From: JADZAI01 sp964390465
Lineage (GTDB): Bacteria; Pseudomonadota; Alphaproteobacteria; Micropepsales; Micropepsaceae
Length of the DNA stretch: 64,000 nt
NCBI GenBank assembly: GCA_964390465.1
Contig: CAYMIJ010000014.1
Coordinates: 1 to 64,000 of the forward strand
Direction of reading: 5' to 3'
The stretch's first letter is position 1. Every line of letters starts with the position of its first letter. The translations under genes and the position numbers were made by a program. The notes beneath the pieces are model-generated. The model did not search any database, was not told the DNA's origin, and was given only the letters and a program-made list of their open reading frames with translations. Shown in pieces: positions 47,058-56,370 of this stretch.

Positions 47058-48790
47058 CCGATGGCAAGTTTGCCATCGAGAATTGGAGAGGGCAGATCGT
47101 GGCGAACCCACACGGTTGGAACCAATGGACCGGACCTGGAACCCATTCCGACAAAGCGAGCGGGTTCGCCGACGACGTTCTGAATGCCGCTTTGGAACAT
47201 CGCAATGATCCGACGAAGCGGCCACGGTACACCGCCAAGGAAGTCGAACAGGCCGTCCATGACTACTTTGGGGCTCTCTCCAAAAAGGACATCGACGCAG
47301 TAATGGACCGCCTGAAGATCATGAAATCTTCAAGCAAAAAAGAGTCCCTAAAAATACTGGCTCGCTGGATGGCCGCACCGATCGCAGGAATCGAAGAAGT
47401 ATCTTTTGCATCTGGAACGGCATCGAAAAAGTCAGTACGATGCCCGCAACACCTAAAGGACCAAGCCATGAAGAAATCGCGAACCGTGACTTTTTCCGCC
47501 GCAATCGATCCGCGAAAGGAAATCAAGTCCAAGAGCGGCCGATACATTTTGCGGAAGGTGCCTGTCGCCTTCCGCGCTGGCGTTTATCCCGACCGCAAGT
47601 TCAAGATGTCCAGTCAGGAACTCAAGCGGGCCGTCGAAAACTTCAGCGGGCCGATCGCAGCCGACAGCGAACACAGGAAATCCGTGTTCGATGGACAGCT
47701 TGGCTCCCTGGTCGGTCTGGAGATGAGCGACAAGAAGACCGCCTCCGCCTACGTCGCAGTCCCGACGTGGTTCGACGCCGTTGTGCCCGTCGACAAGCAA
47801 GCGATCAGTCTTTCCTTCGACCGCAAAACCAAGGATGTCGTCGGGATGGGCTGGACCCACAATCCACGGATTCCCGAAGCGAAGCTCGAAGCGGCGTTCT
47901 CCCACGATCAGGCGGAGAACGGCGAACTCGTTTCGTTCAGCAACGAGGATGAAGTCGCCGCCGAATTCTCCCTCACTCCCGAAGGCAAGAAGAAAGAGCC
48001 GGAACCGGCACCGAAAGCGAAGCTCATCGAGAAGACGAAAATCGACTTCTCGATGGAAGACCCTGACCCGATGCCGACTCCTGCGGCCCCGAACGCCGAC
48101 CCCGACAAGGACTCGTCTCTCAGCATGCTTCACGGCAAGGCGCTATTCGCGGCCATCAACAAGCTCGCGAAACAGGGCTTGGATGATTGCGACCCGGAAA
48201 TCCACTCCAAGCAATACGCAACCAAGCTGAAGAAAATCGTCGAGCTTTCCGTCATCAGCGACGAGCCTTCCGAAACGGAGGAGGAAGATGAGGAAGCCGA
48301 AGGAAAAGACGATGCGGCGAAGTCCAAGAAGAAGAAAAAGAAAAAGGCTGCATTCTCCGCAAATCCGATCGACCCAAGAGTCAAGGCTCTATTGCGCGAT
48401 CGTCGTTCGCGAATTGCGTCGGAAGCGGCTTCGTTCGCTGACGAACTGATTCGCACGCATCGCGTCCTTCCCCGCAAAAAGAACGCGGTCATTCGCGCCT
48501 ACGTCAGCGCCAGCGAAGAGGATGTCGTCAACTTCAGCGGAAGCGACGAACACCTGAACGCCTTCAAGGAAAAGCTTCTCGCCCGTAAGAAGATTTCCAT
48601 GTTCCAGGAACTCCTGAACGATCAGGAGAAGTCCGTCATGACGCAGCCGCAATTCCAGGAGTCGGTCATCAACTTCTCCTCGGATGACGAAGCGCCCGAG
48701 TCGACGATCAGCGAGGCTCGCCGCCGACAAATCCTCTCGCACTCCCAGGCGGGTCGACAGGTTCTCGAATCTGCGCAAGCGCGGAACTGA
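47054..48790 (+). CDS. Mu I-like prohead protease with scaffold C-terminus (possible fused N-terminal module)
   Basis: 578 residues from GTG overlapping the previous stop, or 440 residues from an internal ATG at 47468 behind AAAGGA (spacing 7). The protease core starts KVPVAFRAGVYPDRKFKMSS and has EHRKSVFDGQLGSLVGLEMS and SLSFDRKTKDVVGMGWTHNP, as in Mu-type head maturation proteases. The C-terminal half is a charged scaffold-like region with Lys runs. The N-terminal 138 residues (VANPHGWNQWTGPGTHSDKA) look like another module and carry a palindrome-coded DGKFAI. The internal start is probably used. Confidence 0.8.
   Translation: MTDGKFAIENWRGQIVANPHGWNQWTGPGTHSDKASGFADDVLNAALEHRNDPTKRPRYTAKEVEQAVHDYFGALSKKDIDAVMDRLKIMKSSSKKESLKILARWMAAPIAGIEEVSFASGTASKKSVRCPQHLKDQAMKKSRTVTFSAAIDPRKEIKSKSGRYILRKVPVAFRAGVYPDRKFKMSSQELKRAVENFSGPIAADSEHRKSVFDGQLGSLVGLEMSDKKTASAYVAVPTWFDAVVPVDKQAISLSFDRKTKDVVGMGWTHNPRIPEAKLEAAFSHDQAENGELVSFSNEDEVAAEFSLTPEGKKKEPEPAPKAKLIEKTKIDFSMEDPDPMPTPAAPNADPDKDSSLSMLHGKALFAAINKLAKQGLDDCDPEIHSKQYATKLKKIVELSVISDEPSETEEEDEEAEGKDDAAKSKKKKKKKAAFSANPIDPRVKALLRDRRSRIASEAASFADELIRTHRVLPRKKNAVIRAYVSASEEDVVNFSGSDEHLNAFKEKLLARKKISMFQELLNDQEKSVMTQPQFQESVINFSSDDEAPESTISEARRRQILSHSQAGRQVLESAQARN
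47060..47077. repeat. Interspersed palindrome copy 12
   Basis: GATGGCAAGTTTGCCATC, at the start of the protease frame (DGKFAI). Confidence 0.85.
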
Positions 48791-48855
48791 CGGCAGGCGG
48801 CGGAATCAGCAGCAGGCACGAGCGAACAACAGAAACCAAGTAAGGAGTTTTTTCA

Positions 48856-49923
48856 ATGCTTCAGTCGAACACCCCGATTCAGATCACGAACGCCAGAATC
48901 CTTCGGCCTTACTGGTCGGAACACGAAAAGCCGGTCAAGCGGCAGGTCAAGCTTCCGGCGTCCGTGTTCTACCCGGCCGGGACTTGCCTTGGCGAAGTCT
49001 TCGGCACCAGCGAAGTCCAGACCGTGACGATCACCGGATCGCCGACCGGCGGCACGTTCACGTTGACCTACAGCGGCAGCACGACGGCAGCGATCGCGTT
49101 CGACGCGACCGCCGCGACCGTCGAAGCCGCGCTGAACGCGCTGACGAACCTTTCGCCGAACGCCCGTTATTCGCTGGCGATGGCAGGCTCTCCGACCGGA
49201 GGCACGTTCCGCCTCGGGTACGGCGGCTTCATGACGACGACGATCGCCTACAACGCGACTGCCGCCGTCGTTCAGGCGGCACTGGAAGCCCTGCCCTCGA
49301 TCGGCAGCGGCAACATCGCCGTCACCGGAACGGACTTGACCGGAACCCTCTACCTGACCTTCCAGGGCAACCTGGCGGGAATCGAGGTTCCGTCCCTCAC
49401 GTCCAATCCGTTCGGCCTCGTTCCCACCACGGCGAGCGCGACCTTGACCGCTGTCGTCACCGGTGGCGGGCTCGGCGCCGTTCAGGTCAGTGGGGCCGCT
49501 GGCGGACCTTACACCGTTACCTTCTCGACCGGCCTGTCGTCGACGAACGTCGCCGCCATGACTGCTTCTGGCGCTTCGCTGACGGGCGGTACGTCTCCTG
49601 GCGTGACGATCGCAACCGCGACGGGCGGCGTCGCCGGAACGTCGAACTTGATGAAGAAGTCGCTGCCGACTGCAACGGACGGGTCGCAGACGATTCGCGC
49701 GTTCCTGGAGTACGACTGCTCCACGGATTCGAGCGGCAACATCACCTACGGCCAGCAGAACACCGGCGAGCCGTTCTTCGGGACGACTTACACGACCGCG
49801 CCCGCGTTCGCCATGGGCATCTTCAACGTCAGCGATCTCGTCGGACTCGACAGCCGATGCTACGGAAACAACGTCGTCCAGATGGTCGGCAACGGCGCTG
49901 ACGGGCTCGTTCGCCTTCGGTAG
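48856..49923 (+). CDS. Capsid decoration-like protein with Ig/beta repeats
   Basis: 355 residues behind AAGGAG. The N-terminal part (NTPIQITNARILRPYWSEHE, RQVKLPASVFYPAGTCLGEV) and the end (FAMGIFNVSDLVGLDSRCYG) resemble head decoration proteins. The middle carries three tandem beta repeats of the GGTFTLTYSGSTTAAIAFDA type with ATAATVEAALNALTNL, a repeat common in phage surface proteins. It directly precedes the major capsid gene. Confidence 0.78.
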   Translation: MLQSNTPIQITNARILRPYWSEHEKPVKRQVKLPASVFYPAGTCLGEVFGTSEVQTVTITGSPTGGTFTLTYSGSTTAAIAFDATAATVEAALNALTNLSPNARYSLAMAGSPTGGTFRLGYGGFMTTTIAYNATAAVVQAALEALPSIGSGNIAVTGTDLTGTLYLTFQGNLAGIEVPSLTSNPFGLVPTTASATLTAVVTGGGLGAVQVSGAAGGPYTVTFSTGLSSTNVAAMTASGASLTGGTSPGVTIATATGGVAGTSNLMKKSLPTATDGSQTIRAFLEYDCSTDSSGNITYGQQNTGEPFFGTTYTTAPAFAMGIFNVSDLVGLDSRCYGNNVVQMVGNGADGLVRLR

Positions 49924-49975
49924 TCAGCCAGGATAACGCACAACATCACAAGATCAGAAAAAGGACGGATCGTAC

Positions 49976-51004
49976 ATGGCAAACATCTTCACCTATCCCG
50001 CGTCGTGGGAGCTTCGCCAGATCGAGCGCGATCTGCTCCCGCGACTGACGGCGGATCGCTTGATTTTCAAGCATATGCCGACGCGCGACGTAAATGCCGC
50101 TCGCGTCGTCTGGACGCAGCGCGACAACCTGCGAGGCCTCCAACAGCTTCGCGGAATGGGCGGTCTTCCTCCAGCCGTCAAGGCGCTGGGTGATCGCACG
50201 TTCGACATGAAGCCTGGCATCTACGGCGAACACTATCCGCTCGATGAGCAGGAACTGACGAATCGTCAGGAGATCGCCACCGCGAGCGGACGGCCCGCCG
50301 AACTGACCGATCTCGTCGCGGACGCGCAGCAACTCCTGCTGCAACGCCGCCTCGATCTCATCGAGTACATCAACTGGACGTTGGTGTCGACGGGCACGTT
50401 CACGGTCGCGAACTCGACGTTGGGCCTGAGCTACGCCGCGACGTACCCGATCCAGTCGTACACGCCGACGACGGCGTGGTCGACTCCCAGCACGTCGACG
50501 CCGCTTCAGGACTTCCGAACGATTCAGTTGTTCGGTCGCGGCACGTCCGTCAGCTTCGGAAGCGACGCCGAAGCCGTGATGAATCAGCGCACCCTGCAAT
50601 GGATGCTGAACAACACGAACTCGAGCGACTTGTACGGTCGCCGCACTGCGGGCCTGGGGACGATGAACTCGGCGCGCGACATTCAATCGCTGTTCGCCGG
50701 GGAAAACCTTCCTCAGATTCGCACCTACGAGGCCGGGTACGAGGACGACAACGGCAAGTTCAACCTTTACGTCCCCGACGGAAAGGTTGTCGTCTTCGGC
50801 AAGCGTCCTGCGGGCGCTCCGCTCGGCGAGTACATCTACACCCGCAACGTCAACAACCCGAAGGGAACGCCTGGTCCTTACACCAAGGTCGTCACCCGCG
50901 ACAACGACGTTCCGATGTCCGTCCAGGTCCACGATGGACACAACGGCGGACCCACGATTTACTACCCGAGTGCGGTGATCGTGATGAACGTCGGCCCGTC
51001 CTGA
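49976..51004 (+). CDS. Major capsid protein, lambda E-like family
   Basis: 342 residues. Fits the phage capsid E family: MANIFTYPASWELRQIERDL start, TRDVNAARVVWTQRDNLRGL, DMKPGIYGEHYPLDEQELTN (the conserved helix), SAEAVMNQRTLQWMLNN-type centre (FGSDAEAVMNQRTLQWMLNN) and a VYVPDGKVVVFGKRP-like strand (NLYVPDGKVVVFGKRPAG). An icosahedral shell subunit; about 415 copies for a T=7 head is typical of the family. A terminator with a palindrome copy follows. Confidence 0.9.
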   Translation: MANIFTYPASWELRQIERDLLPRLTADRLIFKHMPTRDVNAARVVWTQRDNLRGLQQLRGMGGLPPAVKALGDRTFDMKPGIYGEHYPLDEQELTNRQEIATASGRPAELTDLVADAQQLLLQRRLDLIEYINWTLVSTGTFTVANSTLGLSYAATYPIQSYTPTTAWSTPSTSTPLQDFRTIQLFGRGTSVSFGSDAEAVMNQRTLQWMLNNTNSSDLYGRRTAGLGTMNSARDIQSLFAGENLPQIRTYEAGYEDDNGKFNLYVPDGKVVVFGKRPAGAPLGEYIYTRNVNNPKGTPGPYTKVVTRDNDVPMSVQVHDGHNGGPTIYYPSAVIVMNVGPS

Positions 51005-51011
51005 TCCTAGC

Positions 51012-51029
51012 GATGGCAACTTTGCCATC
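51012..51029. repeat. Interspersed palindrome copy 13 (non-coding)
   Basis: GATGGCAACTTTGCCATC, in the gap after the capsid gene. Confidence 0.85.
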
Positions 51030-51039
51030 CTGTCCAACC

Positions 51040-51078
51040 AAGGCGGGCAGCGAACTGCGAAAAGCTGCCCGCCTTTTC
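51040..51078 (+). terminator. Intrinsic terminator after the capsid gene
   Basis: 12-bp stem AAGGCGGGCAGC / GCTGCCCGCCTT and TTTT, so capsid mRNA is favoured over distal genes. Confidence 0.85.
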
Positions 51079-51101
51079 CACAACCGCGAAGGAACGAAGT
51101 C

Positions 51102-51602
51102 ATGAGCGAGAAGTACGTTGTCAGTCATTCGGTCGTCGGCATTCTCAAGAAGGGCTCCGTCTTCACGCCCGAAGAGATGTTCGCCGGTCGCGAATCAGGG
51201 GAAATCAAGGCGTCGATGGACCGGCTGCTCGCCCTCGGCGCAGTTCGGCCCGCCACGCATCGCGAAGCCCAGCTGACGATGGTCAGCGACACCGCAGACA
51301 CCGACCCGACCGAAGCCCGCTCGTATCAGGAAAAAATCCTTCGACTGAAGGACGAACTGGAAAATGAGCGAAGCCGCACTCGCGACTTGAATGACGAAAA
51401 CGAACGGCTTCGCGTTGCCCTCGGTGGGAGCGAATCATTGTCGTCCACGACGGTCGAGGATATCGTGAAGCTGAAGAAGCTGATCGAAAGCAAGGACGAG
51501 CTGATCGCCACGCTGCAAAAGCGGGTGAACGCCATCGAGTCCGTCAGCCAGGAATCCTCCTCATCTACCGGAGGCAAAAAGGCGATGGCGGGCGCACGCT
51601 GA
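51102..51602 (+). CDS. Hypothetical coiled-coil protein after capsid
   Basis: 166 residues. N-terminal domain (KYVVSHSVVGILKKGSVFTP) then a long coiled coil (about 75-130; KDELENERSRTRDLNDENER). Position between capsid and connector genes suggests a head-completion protein. No family recognised. Confidence 0.7.
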   Translation: MSEKYVVSHSVVGILKKGSVFTPEEMFAGRESGEIKASMDRLLALGAVRPATHREAQLTMVSDTADTDPTEARSYQEKILRLKDELENERSRTRDLNDENERLRVALGGSESLSSTTVEDIVKLKKLIESKDELIATLQKRVNAIESVSQESSSSTGGKKAMAGAR

Positions 51603-51630
51603 TCCGTTCCCCCTTGCAGGAGTCTAGGCC

Positions 51631-52098
51631 ATGGCATCGACGGTCCAATTGAAGAACTCGATTCTATCGGAAGTCGGTGCAGGTCTGGACGGCTCTAACG
51701 GTCCCGAAAGGGCTATTCTTGATTTGGTGACGCCGAACATCGACGTGTTTTGGGATATTTACGAATACAAGAACACCTACCCGATGCTTCAGTATCACTA
51801 CGTCAAGCTGCACTGCCTGAACGTGGTCGCCGGTCAGCTTCGGACGAAGATCGACAAGAGCCTTGGGCCGCTCAATAAGCGGCTCTCGGTTCTTTTTGCG
51901 AACGCCATGCAGCTGATTGGAGAAGTCCGCAGCCAGATCGCCGACATCGAAGCCTTGCAGGCAGGCTCGCGGAAGCCTGTCCTGACCCGCCTTGATGTCG
52001 ATTCCGTCTTTGAGCCGTCCGTCCGGAACCCATTCGATCCTTCGCAGCCGCGATACACGAACGACCCGAGCGACCCGCGATACCTTGGCGGACGATAA
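51631..52098 (+). CDS. Head-tail connector-like protein
   Basis: 155 residues. Helical (FWDIYEYKNTYPMLQYHYVK, LNVVAGQLRTKIDKSLGPLN) with a Pro/Asp-rich end (NPFDPSQPRYTNDPSDPRYL). Its place in the operon fits a gp6-type connector. GGAG lies upstream. Confidence 0.68.
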   Translation: MASTVQLKNSILSEVGAGLDGSNGPERAILDLVTPNIDVFWDIYEYKNTYPMLQYHYVKLHCLNVVAGQLRTKIDKSLGPLNKRLSVLFANAMQLIGEVRSQIADIEALQAGSRKPVLTRLDVDSVFEPSVRNPFDPSQPRYTNDPSDPRYLGGR

Positions 52099-52100
52099 CC

Positions 52101-52475
52101 ATGCCGACAATCGACTGGTTCAACGACCTGGACGCCGATGCGGACCTTCTCCCGCATCGCGTCGACATCGCCAAGACGAATCCGCTCTCCGTCTCGCCGA
52201 ACTTTGCGAGCCAGTCCGGAACTGAAGCGAACCCGCTAGTCAAGATAGCCTACGACGTTCCGTGCTTGGTCGACGAGAAGGTAGGCCAAGACGGATTCAA
52301 GTTCAACCGCCGAAGCGTCGACGCCACGCATATCGTGTACTTCAGCGGCACACTTGACCTGATGATCGATTACGTCATCATCTACAATCAAAGGCGTCTG
52401 CGAGTCAAGGACGCCGTGAACGAACTGTCCACCGGGAAAGTCACAACAGCCTACTGTCAGGAGATATCCGAATGA
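52101..52475 (+). CDS. Head-closure/head-tail joining-like protein
   Basis: 124 residues, two bases after the previous gene. Beta-rich (LVKIAYDVPCLVDEKVGQDG, FSGTLDLMIDYVIIYNQRRL), similar to small adaptor barrels. Overlaps the next gene by ATGA. Confidence 0.65.
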   Translation: MPTIDWFNDLDADADLLPHRVDIAKTNPLSVSPNFASQSGTEANPLVKIAYDVPCLVDEKVGQDGFKFNRRSVDATHIVYFSGTLDLMIDYVIIYNQRRLRVKDAVNELSTGKVTTAYCQEISE

Positions 52476-53047
52476 ACACGCATGCGAAAGTTTTCGAGAA
52501 GGCGCTTGTCACCGCCCGCCAGGGCTTCGAGACGGCGCGAGATCGCGCCAAGTGGAATGCGGCTTGGACCCTCTCCAAGTTCTTCCCCGGCGAAAAGAAG
52601 CCCTACGAAACGATCGAGGTTCTCGGCAACCTCATCATGTACGGCGGCGTTTCCTGCCTCTGGCAGACGCTGATCGGCAACGGCACCGCGACGGCAGGTC
52701 AAGCCCTGACCTACTTCGACAACACCAACGCGGCCATCGGCGTCGGAGACTCCAACACCGCCGCCGCTGCGACCCAGACCGATCTCCAGGCGTCGACGAA
52801 CAAAACGCGCGTCGCCATGGACGCCACCTACCCGACGCACACGAATGGAACCTCGTCCGGTTCCGCGACGATCGTCTTTCAGTCGACGTTCGGCACCAGC
52901 GTTGCGAACTGGGCCTGGGCCGAAGTCGGCGTCTTCAACAGCGCGACCGCCGCGACCGGCCGCATGCTGAATCGCCTCGTCTCCTCGCTCGGCACCAAGA
53001 CTTCGGCGGCGAGTTGGGTCTTCCAGCTGTCCATCTCGATCGCCTAA
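52472..53047 (+). CDS. Virion structural protein
   Basis: 191 residues. The pattern AAIGVGDSNTAAAATQTDLQ, AMDATYPTHTN..., IVFQSTFGTSVANWAWAEVG, FNSATAATGRMLNRL and TWVFQLSISI-like end recurs in phage minor tail proteins. Probably a tail- or neck-associated subunit. Confidence 0.75.
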   Translation: MNTHAKVFEKALVTARQGFETARDRAKWNAAWTLSKFFPGEKKPYETIEVLGNLIMYGGVSCLWQTLIGNGTATAGQALTYFDNTNAAIGVGDSNTAAAATQTDLQASTNKTRVAMDATYPTHTNGTSSGSATIVFQSTFGTSVANWAWAEVGVFNSATAATGRMLNRLVSSLGTKTSAASWVFQLSISIA

Positions 53048-53065
53048 ACCGTCGTTCCTTTCGCA

Positions 53066-53104
53066 AGCCCCCGTTCTGTCCGAAAGGCGGGGCGGGGGTT
53101 TTTG
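53066..53104 (+). terminator. Probable terminator
   Basis: CCCCCG / CGGGGG stem with a TTTTT tail; an alternative CCTTTCG / CGAAAGG hairpin overlaps it. It lies between the structural gene and the long Ser-repeat gene. Confidence 0.65.
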
Positions 53105-53123
53105 CTTACCAGGGGAATAGGCC

Positions 53124-55664
53124 ATGCCATCGATCGACATTTCCGCTCTGGATTCCGGCTATCTGACGGAATCGACTCCATTCACGATTCGCGCTCTTGT
53201 CGTCGAGCAGTTCCTTTTCACGGCCGTTCCAACCATCACGTTCGGGATTGCCGACGCCCCAGCGACCGCCAGCGATGTCGGCGCTTTCGTCTATTCCGCT
53301 TCCGACTCAGTGACCGCTTCCGATTCCGCTCGAATCATCATTGTTCTGTCGGATATTCCGGTCCTGACGGAAACGCCGTCGATTGCATCGTCCGTTTCCG
53401 CAGCCGATACGTCGACGGTATCCGAATCGCGATCTTTGACGGCCTCCGCGTCGTCGTCCGATTCGGCGACCGTTTCGGAATCGACGGCCATCACTGTCTC
53501 CAGGTCGGCATCCGATTCCGCGACCGCATCCGATTCGATCAACTCCAGGTCGCTCCTTCATTCGGAGCCGCTGACCGCCACGGACGAATCGGAATCCCTG
53601 GCCGCATCTCTGTCGGCATCCGACCCGTCGACGGCTTCGCAAGCGTCGACGCTGGTCGCTTCCGCAACCTCTTCCGATTCTGGAACCGCAAGCGAATCGA
53701 CCAGCATTCGCATTGTGATCGTATCCTCGGATTCGTCGACGGCTTCCGACGCGATCACGTCGCGAACGACTTCGCACGCGGAATCGCCGCTCGCGTCCGA
53801 CTCTTGCAATCTCAGCGCCGCGATCTTGGCGTCCGATCCGTCGACAGCTTCTCAGTCCGCATCCGTCGCGACTTCGACGGCCGCATCGGATTCCGGAACT
53901 GCGAGCGAGTCGACGACGATCTCGATGAGGACGACCGCCACGGACTCCGCATCGGCGACGGATGCCGTCGCGTCCAGGACGATGACCGTCTACGAATCGG
54001 CGTCTGGGACCGAAGCGGCCAACTTGACGGCGAACGTCAGCGGCGCGGACACGTCGACCGCTTCCGAACGAACGTCGCTTACTGCTTCCGCTTCAGGCTC
54101 CGATTCCGGCACTGCAAGCGAAGCGACCGCGATCGTTCGATCCGCAACCGCTACGGATTCCGCGACGGCAACCGATTCGATCTCACTGCGAACCTACGCC
54201 GTCACGGAATCCGTTTCCGAATCCGAATCGCACACGTTGGCCGCGACACCATCCTCCTCCGAAGGCTATGCCGCTTCGGAGGCGGCGTCCGTTCGCGCTG
54301 TCGTTTCGGCGTCTGACTCGGCATCCGTAACCCAAACTACGGCCCTGACGGCTTCGTTCGCGACAAGCGACTCCGCGTCCGCTTCGGATGCGACGACGAA
54401 AACCGTCACGCTTTACGAAACCGTTTCCGCTGAAGACTTGCTGCTGTCCCTGGAATCGAACGTCGCCTCGACCGACACCTTTGCCGCTTCGCAATCCGTT
54501 TCGTTGGCATCTGCGATTGCGGCAAGCGACTCGGCGACCGCTTCCGAGTCCACGACGATCGCGGCGACCATTCAGCGGACGGACTCCTTCACGGCTTCCG
54601 ACTCGATCCTCAGCAGAACCATTCTGCTCCTGGACTCGGCGGCTGTTTCCGACTCGACGACGTTGGCGTCCGCGATCGCTGCACAGGATTCGTCGACATC
54701 CTCCGCTTCGACGGTTCTTGCAGCCTCGATCGCTTCGTCCGATTCGTCGACTGCGACGGATGCGTCCGCCTCGCTCGTTCGATCCTCTTCAGTTTCCGAC
54801 TCCGCAACGGCAACGGATTCGGCCGTTCCGATCCGGACTCTCTACGAATCGGCGGTCATTGCCGAATCCTCGACGCTTGCGTCGTCGATCGCAGCCAGCT
54901 ACACGGCAACGGCCACCGAAGCCGTTTCGCTGATCCGCGCGACCCTCACGGCGCTGACGGATTCGGCGACGTGTTCGATCTCGCCTTCGATCGCATCGGC
55001 TTTCGCATCGACGGATTCCGCTTCGGCGACCGATGCCATTGCGTTCGGTTCCAGAACTTCGTTCGACACGGCGACCGCAAGCGACTCAGCGTCGATCGCG
55101 TCGATGGCAACCTTGCCATCGAGTTCGACGACTTCGGAATCGCTGCAAATCGCCGCAAGCCTGGCGTCGTCCGATTCCGCGACTGCTTCGGAATCGACAA
55201 CGATCCGGCTTTACGTCTCAGCATCGGATTCCGCTTCGGCGTCCGATGCGTGGTCGAAAGCGACCGCCGTCGCTTACGAGTCCGCGACAGTCTCCGAATC
55301 GTTTACGCTTTCGGCGACCATCGCCGCCCAGGATTCGGCGCAAGGGTCCGAATCGCGACTGCTGTCCGCATCCGTCGCGTCCAGCGATTCGGCTTCCGAG
55401 TCGTCGACCGCAAGCCCGATCAGATGCACGATGACGGTGTTGAGCGATTCCGCATCGCTCACGCAAACGACTTCCGTTTCGGTCGCCGCCGCCTTGGCGG
55501 ATTCAGCCGCAATGGCGGACTCAGTACAATCATTGAACGCTGCCGTGTCGAAGACCGATTCGACCGCAAGACTACGCGACCACTTCGTTCGCGTAGGGCA
55601 AACGACGGCGGATGCCGTCTACGATCGACCGGCGAAATGGCGAAACCAATTTACGGAGAAATAG
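53124..55664 (+). CDS. Giant Ser/Ala/Thr-rich repeat protein
   Basis: 846 residues behind AGGGG. Almost the whole length consists of repeats like SDSATASESTTI and TASDSATASDS, with a phase of about 11-12 residues. No Lys/Cys in the repeats; many DS and SES pairs, like glycosylated or extended stalk proteins. The end (RLRDHFVRVGQTTADAVYDR) is different. In the late operon it may be a fibrous virion appendage or a host-surface adhesin. A palindrome copy is tolerated within the repeats (SMATLPSSS). Confidence 0.78.
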   Translation: MPSIDISALDSGYLTESTPFTIRALVVEQFLFTAVPTITFGIADAPATASDVGAFVYSASDSVTASDSARIIIVLSDIPVLTETPSIASSVSAADTSTVSESRSLTASASSSDSATVSESTAITVSRSASDSATASDSINSRSLLHSEPLTATDESESLAASLSASDPSTASQASTLVASATSSDSGTASESTSIRIVIVSSDSSTASDAITSRTTSHAESPLASDSCNLSAAILASDPSTASQSASVATSTAASDSGTASESTTISMRTTATDSASATDAVASRTMTVYESASGTEAANLTANVSGADTSTASERTSLTASASGSDSGTASEATAIVRSATATDSATATDSISLRTYAVTESVSESESHTLAATPSSSEGYAASEAASVRAVVSASDSASVTQTTALTASFATSDSASASDATTKTVTLYETVSAEDLLLSLESNVASTDTFAASQSVSLASAIAASDSATASESTTIAATIQRTDSFTASDSILSRTILLLDSAAVSDSTTLASAIAAQDSSTSSASTVLAASIASSDSSTATDASASLVRSSSVSDSATATDSAVPIRTLYESAVIAESSTLASSIAASYTATATEAVSLIRATLTALTDSATCSISPSIASAFASTDSASATDAIAFGSRTSFDTATASDSASIASMATLPSSSTTSESLQIAASLASSDSATASESTTIRLYVSASDSASASDAWSKATAVAYESATVSESFTLSATIAAQDSAQGSESRLLSASVASSDSASESSTASPIRCTMTVLSDSASLTQTTSVSVAAALADSAAMADSVQSLNAAVSKTDSTARLRDHFVRVGQTTADAVYDRPAKWRNQFTEK
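55103..55120. repeat. Interspersed palindrome copy 14
   Basis: GATGGCAACCTTGCCATC within the Ser-repeat gene, read MATLPS. Confidence 0.85.
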
Positions 55665-55666
55665 TC

Positions 55667-56032
55667 ATGCGAATCCCCGAGTCACTGGTCATCCGTTCCG
55701 GCGACACTGGACAGCAGATCGAGATGCGGCTGTACGGCGCGAACGGCGAAGTGATGGATTTGGAAAACAAGATCGTGAAGTTCCGCCTTGAGGACAGGAA
55801 CGGAATCGTCGCCGTCGACAACGCGGCCGCGTCCATCCTGCAAGACGACTCCGACCCCGATCTGATCGGCATGGTCCGATTCGTGTGGGGAACATCCGGG
55901 AGCGGCCTGTCGACCGGAATTTACGTCTACAAGTTCATCGTGTCCGATGCCGATGGATCGAACGCGGCGAGCTATCCCAACGACTCCGCATTCCCTGGGG
56001 TTCGCGGCGGACTTGCTCAGGTGGTCGGCTAA
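55667..56032 (+). CDS. BppU-like N-terminal/Ig-type tail protein
   Basis: 121 residues; GGAG upstream. Starts MRIPESLVIRSGDTGQQIEM; later strands (KIVKFRLEDRNGIVAVDNAA, GIYVYKFIVSDADGSNAASY) match the beta-sandwich found at the N-terminus of phage baseplate upper proteins. Overlaps the next start by TAATG. Confidence 0.65.
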   Translation: MRIPESLVIRSGDTGQQIEMRLYGANGEVMDLENKIVKFRLEDRNGIVAVDNAAASILQDDSDPDLIGMVRFVWGTSGSGLSTGIYVYKFIVSDADGSNAASYPNDSAFPGVRGGLAQVVG

Positions 56033-56370
56033 TGCGAGACGCGCTGCAAGACTTCCGACGCAGGCACGAAGCCGCCATGAAGGCGGGGTCGGAAGCTCTT
56101 GTTGCGTTTCTCAAGGAAACGATCTCGACTCCGTATCCGCCGGCAAGCGATCCGTACTCGCCGCCCCATACGAGAAGCGGCAAGCTTATCCGCGAACTGT
56201 ACGCGACAGTTGAAGGCGAATCCCTCGCCTTCGGGGATACGGCAGAGCATGCGGCTTATCTGGAGTTCGGAACCTGGAAGATGCTGCCGCGCCCCTTCCT
56301 CGCGAATGGATTCGAGAATGGCGGGAAAGAGGCGATGCTGCAAGCTTACGAGGATGCGTTCAATGCCTGA
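56032..56370 (+). CDS. Tail completion protein, HK97 gp10-like
   Basis: 112 residues. Pattern SGKLIRELYATVEGESLAFG, AAYLEFGTWKMLPRPFLANG, which is typical of the gp10/minor tail Z family that joins head and tail. Overlaps the next gene by 8 bases. Confidence 0.82.
   Translation: MRDALQDFRRRHEAAMKAGSEALVAFLKETISTPYPPASDPYSPPHTRSGKLIRELYATVEGESLAFGDTAEHAAYLEFGTWKMLPRPFLANGFENGGKEAMLQAYEDAFNA

Noticed and set aside
53307..55472. Minus-strand and alternative-frame open frames in the Ser-repeat gene
   Set aside because: They arise from the repeated codons of the real gene; translated products are repetitive Arg/Asp or Arg/Pro strings.
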